From contig CAITYI010000086.1 in the NCBI GenBank assembly GCA_903896585.1, positions 1 through 8,154 of the forward strand: a stretch of 8,154 bases of DNA. The letters run 5' to 3'. Within the stretch, counting starts at the first letter, position 1. Each line of letters starts with the position of its first letter. Of this stretch, positions 6,281 to 8,154 are shown piece by piece. This DNA comes from an uncultured bacterium (GTDB taxonomy: Bacteria > Actinomycetota > Actinomycetes > S36-B12). Under the pieces are notes generated by a model that did no database searches, was not told the DNA's origin, and saw nothing but the letters and a program-made list of their open reading frames with translations. A program made the position numbers and the translations under genes.

Positions 6281-6295
6281 TTGTAAGCGATTACA
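6281..6295. promoter_or_regulatory. Candidate LacI/GalR-family operator upstream of pyk
   Basis: TGTAAGCGATTACA (6282-6295) has perfect 5-bp inverted arms (TGTAA/TTACA) around a central CG. With the preceding T at 6281 it matches the catabolite-response-element consensus WTGNAANCGNWNNCA at every position. It fills the gltD-pyk gap, ending 13 nt before the pyk ATG, where a bound repressor could block transcription. On the pyk strand it also contains TGTAAT (6295-6290), a 5/6 match to a -10 hexamer, though the best upstream -35 matches are poor. The regulator is not in the window, so this is a motif-based prediction. Confidence 0.5.
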
Positions 6296-6311
6296 GATTG
6301 CTGACATTGGT

Positions 6312-7766
6312 CTAGACGGTGAGTGGACGATCGGTAGCCAGAACGGGAGATGGGAGATTCGTGGACCCCATCAGATACGAATCAACACTCGCGGCAGCAG
6401 CTCGCCCCTCAGCGATGGCCCACACGATCAAAGACTGACCACGACCGGCGTCACCAGCAACGAATACTCCTTCAATATCAGTGGTGAAGTCAGGCTTCCT
6501 TGCGATATTTCCTCGATCGTCAACCTCGACACCTAATTGTTCGATATAGGCAGCTCGCTCAGCACCTGTGAAACCCAATGCCAAGAGAACAATATCCGCA
6601 GCAAGCACCTGCTCACTTCCGTTTATCGGCACAAGTGACCCGTTGGTGAATTCCACTTCGACAAGTTCAAGTCCGGAAACAGTCAATCCATCTTCAGACA
6701 CAAACTTTTGAGTAGACACGGAAAAAATTCGTTCCCCACCTTCTTCGTGGGCGCTCGACACGCGATACACCATTGGGTATGTGGGCCAGGGTTGTGATTC
6801 AGGGCGCGTTGTATCTGGGAGAGGCATGATTTCCAGTTGGGTGACAGATGCGGCTCCCTGTCGGTGCGCCGTCCCTAAGCAATCAGCACCGGTGTCTCCT
6901 CCACCCAAAATCACTACTTTTTTACCAGCGACATTTAGTGGCGAGTACTCGAGATCTCCCTCTTGCACTCGGTTGGCAAGTGGTAAAAAGTCCATCGCCT
7001 GATGGATACCTTCGTAATGGCGTCCGGGCACGTTGAGGTCACGTGGCACCGTTGCACCAACAGCGACAACAACCGCGTCATAACGTCGGCGCAGGTCCGA
7101 CCCCGTTATGTCGACTCCAATTTCTACTCCGGGACGGAATTTGACGCCTTCAGCTTCCATCTGGGCGAGTCGCTGATCAACATGGTGTTTCTCCATCTTA
7201 AATTCAGGGATTCCATACCGTAAGAGTCCTCCAATCCGATCGGACCTTTCGAAAACAGCAACCGTGTGACCGGCACGGGCAAGTTGTTGTGCTGCCGCCA
7301 ATCCCGCCGGGCCCGAACCGATGATCGCAACAGTTCTCCCCGAAAGGCGATCTGGTGGTGACGGAGTAATCCATCCCGATTCCCACGCCTTGTCCACAAT
7401 GGAGACTTCCACTTGCTTGATGGTGACCGGATCTGCGTTGATGCCTAAAACACAGGCAGCCTCACAGGGGGCGGGGCATAAGCGCCCGGTGAACTCAGGG
7501 AAATTATTGGTAGCGTGTAGACGCTCAATTGCTTGACCCCAATCACGCTCGAAAACTAGGTCATTCCACTCGGGAATGAGATTGCCAAGCGGACATCCGT
7601 TGTGGCAGAAGGGAATCCCGCAATCCATGCATCGGCCCGCCTGCTGCTCTACATCGCGAATCTCAAAATCTTCATAAACTTCGCGCCAATCGCGGATCCG
7701 AATATCGACCGGACGCCGCGTTGGCAACTGTCGATCTGTTGTGAGAAAACCTTTGGGATCACCCAT
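6312..7766 (-). CDS. gltD: Glutamate synthase (NADPH) small subunit
   Basis: GltD takes electrons from NADPH through FAD and iron-sulfur clusters and delivers them to GltB, which makes two glutamates from glutamine and 2-oxoglutarate. The 484-residue length is normal. The N-terminal ferredoxin-like part has cysteines 46, 49, 54 and 58 (CMDCGIPFCHNGCP) and 97, 101 and 105 (LCPAPCEAAC), which bind 4Fe-4S clusters. The FAD fold starts at GSGPAG (150-155), the NADPH-binding loop is GGGDTG (288-293), and the closing FAD motif GVFVAGDAGRGQSL lies at 433-446. All expected motifs are intact. The ATG at 7766 has a strong AGGAGGAG 4 nt upstream that overlaps the gltB stop codon, so gltB and gltD are surely co-transcribed. 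Related GltD-like oxidoreductases exist, but adjacency to gltB settles the identity. Confidence 0.98.
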   Translation of the reverse strand: MGDPKGFLTTDRQLPTRRPVDIRIRDWREVYEDFEIRDVEQQAGRCMDCGIPFCHNGCPLGNLIPEWNDLVFERDWGQAIERLHATNNFPEFTGRLCPAPCEAACVLGINADPVTIKQVEVSIVDKAWESGWITPSPPDRLSGRTVAIIGSGPAGLAAAQQLARAGHTVAVFERSDRIGGLLRYGIPEFKMEKHHVDQRLAQMEAEGVKFRPGVEIGVDITGSDLRRRYDAVVVAVGATVPRDLNVPGRHYEGIHQAMDFLPLANRVQEGDLEYSPLNVAGKKVVILGGGDTGADCLGTAHRQGAASVTQLEIMPLPDTTRPESQPWPTYPMVYRVSSAHEEGGERIFSVSTQKFVSEDGLTVSGLELVEVEFTNGSLVPINGSEQVLAADIVLLALGFTGAERAAYIEQLGVEVDDRGNIARKPDFTTDIEGVFVAGDAGRGQSLIVWAIAEGRAAAASVDSYLMGSTNLPSPVLATDRPLTV

Positions 7767-7770
7767 GACA

Positions 7771-7778
7771 CTCCTCCT
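7771..7778 (-). promoter_or_regulatory. gltD ribosome binding site overlapping the gltB stop
   Basis: AGGAGGAG (7778-7771) contains a full GGAGG core and shares two bases with the gltB TAG stop (7779-7777). A ribosome finishing gltB would sit on the gltD initiation region, favouring matched amounts of the two subunits. Confidence 0.8.
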
Positions 7779-8154
7779 ACAAACTACTCATGATTGCTAC
7801 CATCGGGTCTTCGCCCGCTGCTCTCGCTAGCTCCTCAATTTCCAATACCCGCTTGTAATCACGTGGAATAACTTTGGTGAACCGACCAATAGATGTGCTC
7901 CACTCAGCCAATAAATCGGCGCCACGCGCGGAGTCGGTATTGGCCACATGCGCAACGACTAACTCGCGCAAGATTTCAGAATCCTGTGGCGACAATTGAT
8001 TTAGTTCAATCATTTCCGCATTAACCAGCGATGGATCCAAATCCAAAATATAGGCGATACCACCGGACATGCCGGCTGCGAAGTTACGGCCGATGGATCC
8101 CAACACCACTGCGATGCCCCCGGTCATGTATTCACACGCATGGTCTCCGACGCC
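7777..8154 (-). CDS. gltB: Glutamate synthase large subunit, C-terminal end (starts outside the window)
   Basis: This is the last 125 codons of a protein usually about 1,500 residues long; the reading frame is open to the window edge. GltB carries the glutaminase, FMN and 3Fe-4S domains, but only the end of its C-terminal right-handed beta-helix (GXGXG-type) domain is seen here. The first residues, GVGDHACEYMTGG, are the highly conserved segment of that domain, followed by RNFAAGMSGGIAYILD and a helical tail with the usual YKRVLEIEELAR-like ending. An internal ATG at 8127 is not the start, because homologous sequence continues upstream of it. The gene ends in TAG, 10 nt before gltD. Identity is secure from the conserved block and the gltD neighbour. 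Confidence 0.96.
   Translation of the reverse strand, partial: GVGDHACEYMTGGIAVVLGSIGRNFAAGMSGGIAYILDLDPSLVNAEMIELNQLSPQDSEILRELVVAHVANTDSARGADLLAEWSTSIGRFTKVIPRDYKRVLEIEELARAAGEDPMVAIMSSL

Noticed and set aside
6282..6295. CRP/GlxR-type site in the gltD-pyk gap
   Set aside because: Arms are TGTAA/TTACA separated by 4 nt, not TGTGA-N6-TCACA; the central CG and spacing fit LacI-family operators better.
1..8154. Mobile element, defence system, CRISPR array or other accessory system
   Set aside because: No transposase, integrase, repeat array or gene of unusual composition was found; all nine genes are housekeeping or operon-conserved.

Overview
The window looks like a chromosomal core-metabolism segment from an actinobacterium (Actinomycetota) of intermediate GC; a few lines counted by hand range from 47 to 65 % GC, mostly near 50-55 %. 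The main pointer is gene order. pyrR-pyrB-pyrC, a small membrane PH-like gene, carA and carB follow one another exactly as in Mycobacterium tuberculosis (Rv1379-Rv1384) and Streptomyces. The product sequences also look actinobacterial: GICFGNQ in CarA, LGVRS and LDSGFR in the PH-like protein, and a DLQGPK-type pyruvate kinase. GC this low suggests a freshwater or marine lineage, or a Luna-type Microbacteriaceae, rather than a soil streptomycete, but the genus cannot be read from the sequence.

All nine genes lie on the minus strand, so transcription runs from high to low coordinates. In that order they are: the last 125 codons of gltB (7777-8154), gltD (6312-7766), pyk (4834-6267), pyrR (4213-4770), pyrB (3281-4216), pyrC (1990-3288), the PH-like membrane gene (1461-1997), carA (346-1464) and the first 117 codons of carB (1-353). 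The window is densely packed. The only gaps are 10 nt (gltB-gltD), 44 nt (gltD-pyk) and 63 nt (pyk-pyrR); everything from pyrR to carB overlaps by 4 or 8 nt. No RNA gene, mobile element, CRISPR array or intrinsic terminator was seen.

The genes form a nitrogen-carbon-pyrimidine block. GltBD makes glutamate from 2-oxoglutarate and glutamine. CarAB uses glutamine amide nitrogen to make carbamoyl phosphate. PyrB and PyrC turn this, with aspartate, into dihydroorotate. Pyk makes pyruvate and ATP. PyrR is the UMP-sensing RNA-binding regulator. The 63-nt pyrR leader carries a textbook PyrR-binding hairpin (CCAGAGAGG loop) whose 3' strand contains the pyrR Shine-Dalgarno, so PyrR probably represses its own translation and, through the overlaps, that of the whole pyr unit.

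The best leads are this leader, a perfect LacI/GalR-type palindrome in the gltD-pyk gap, the joining of gltBD-pyk to the pyr operon, and the unexplained membrane PH-like protein inside the pyr operon. I saw no convincing undescribed system; the window is mostly conserved housekeeping sequence.
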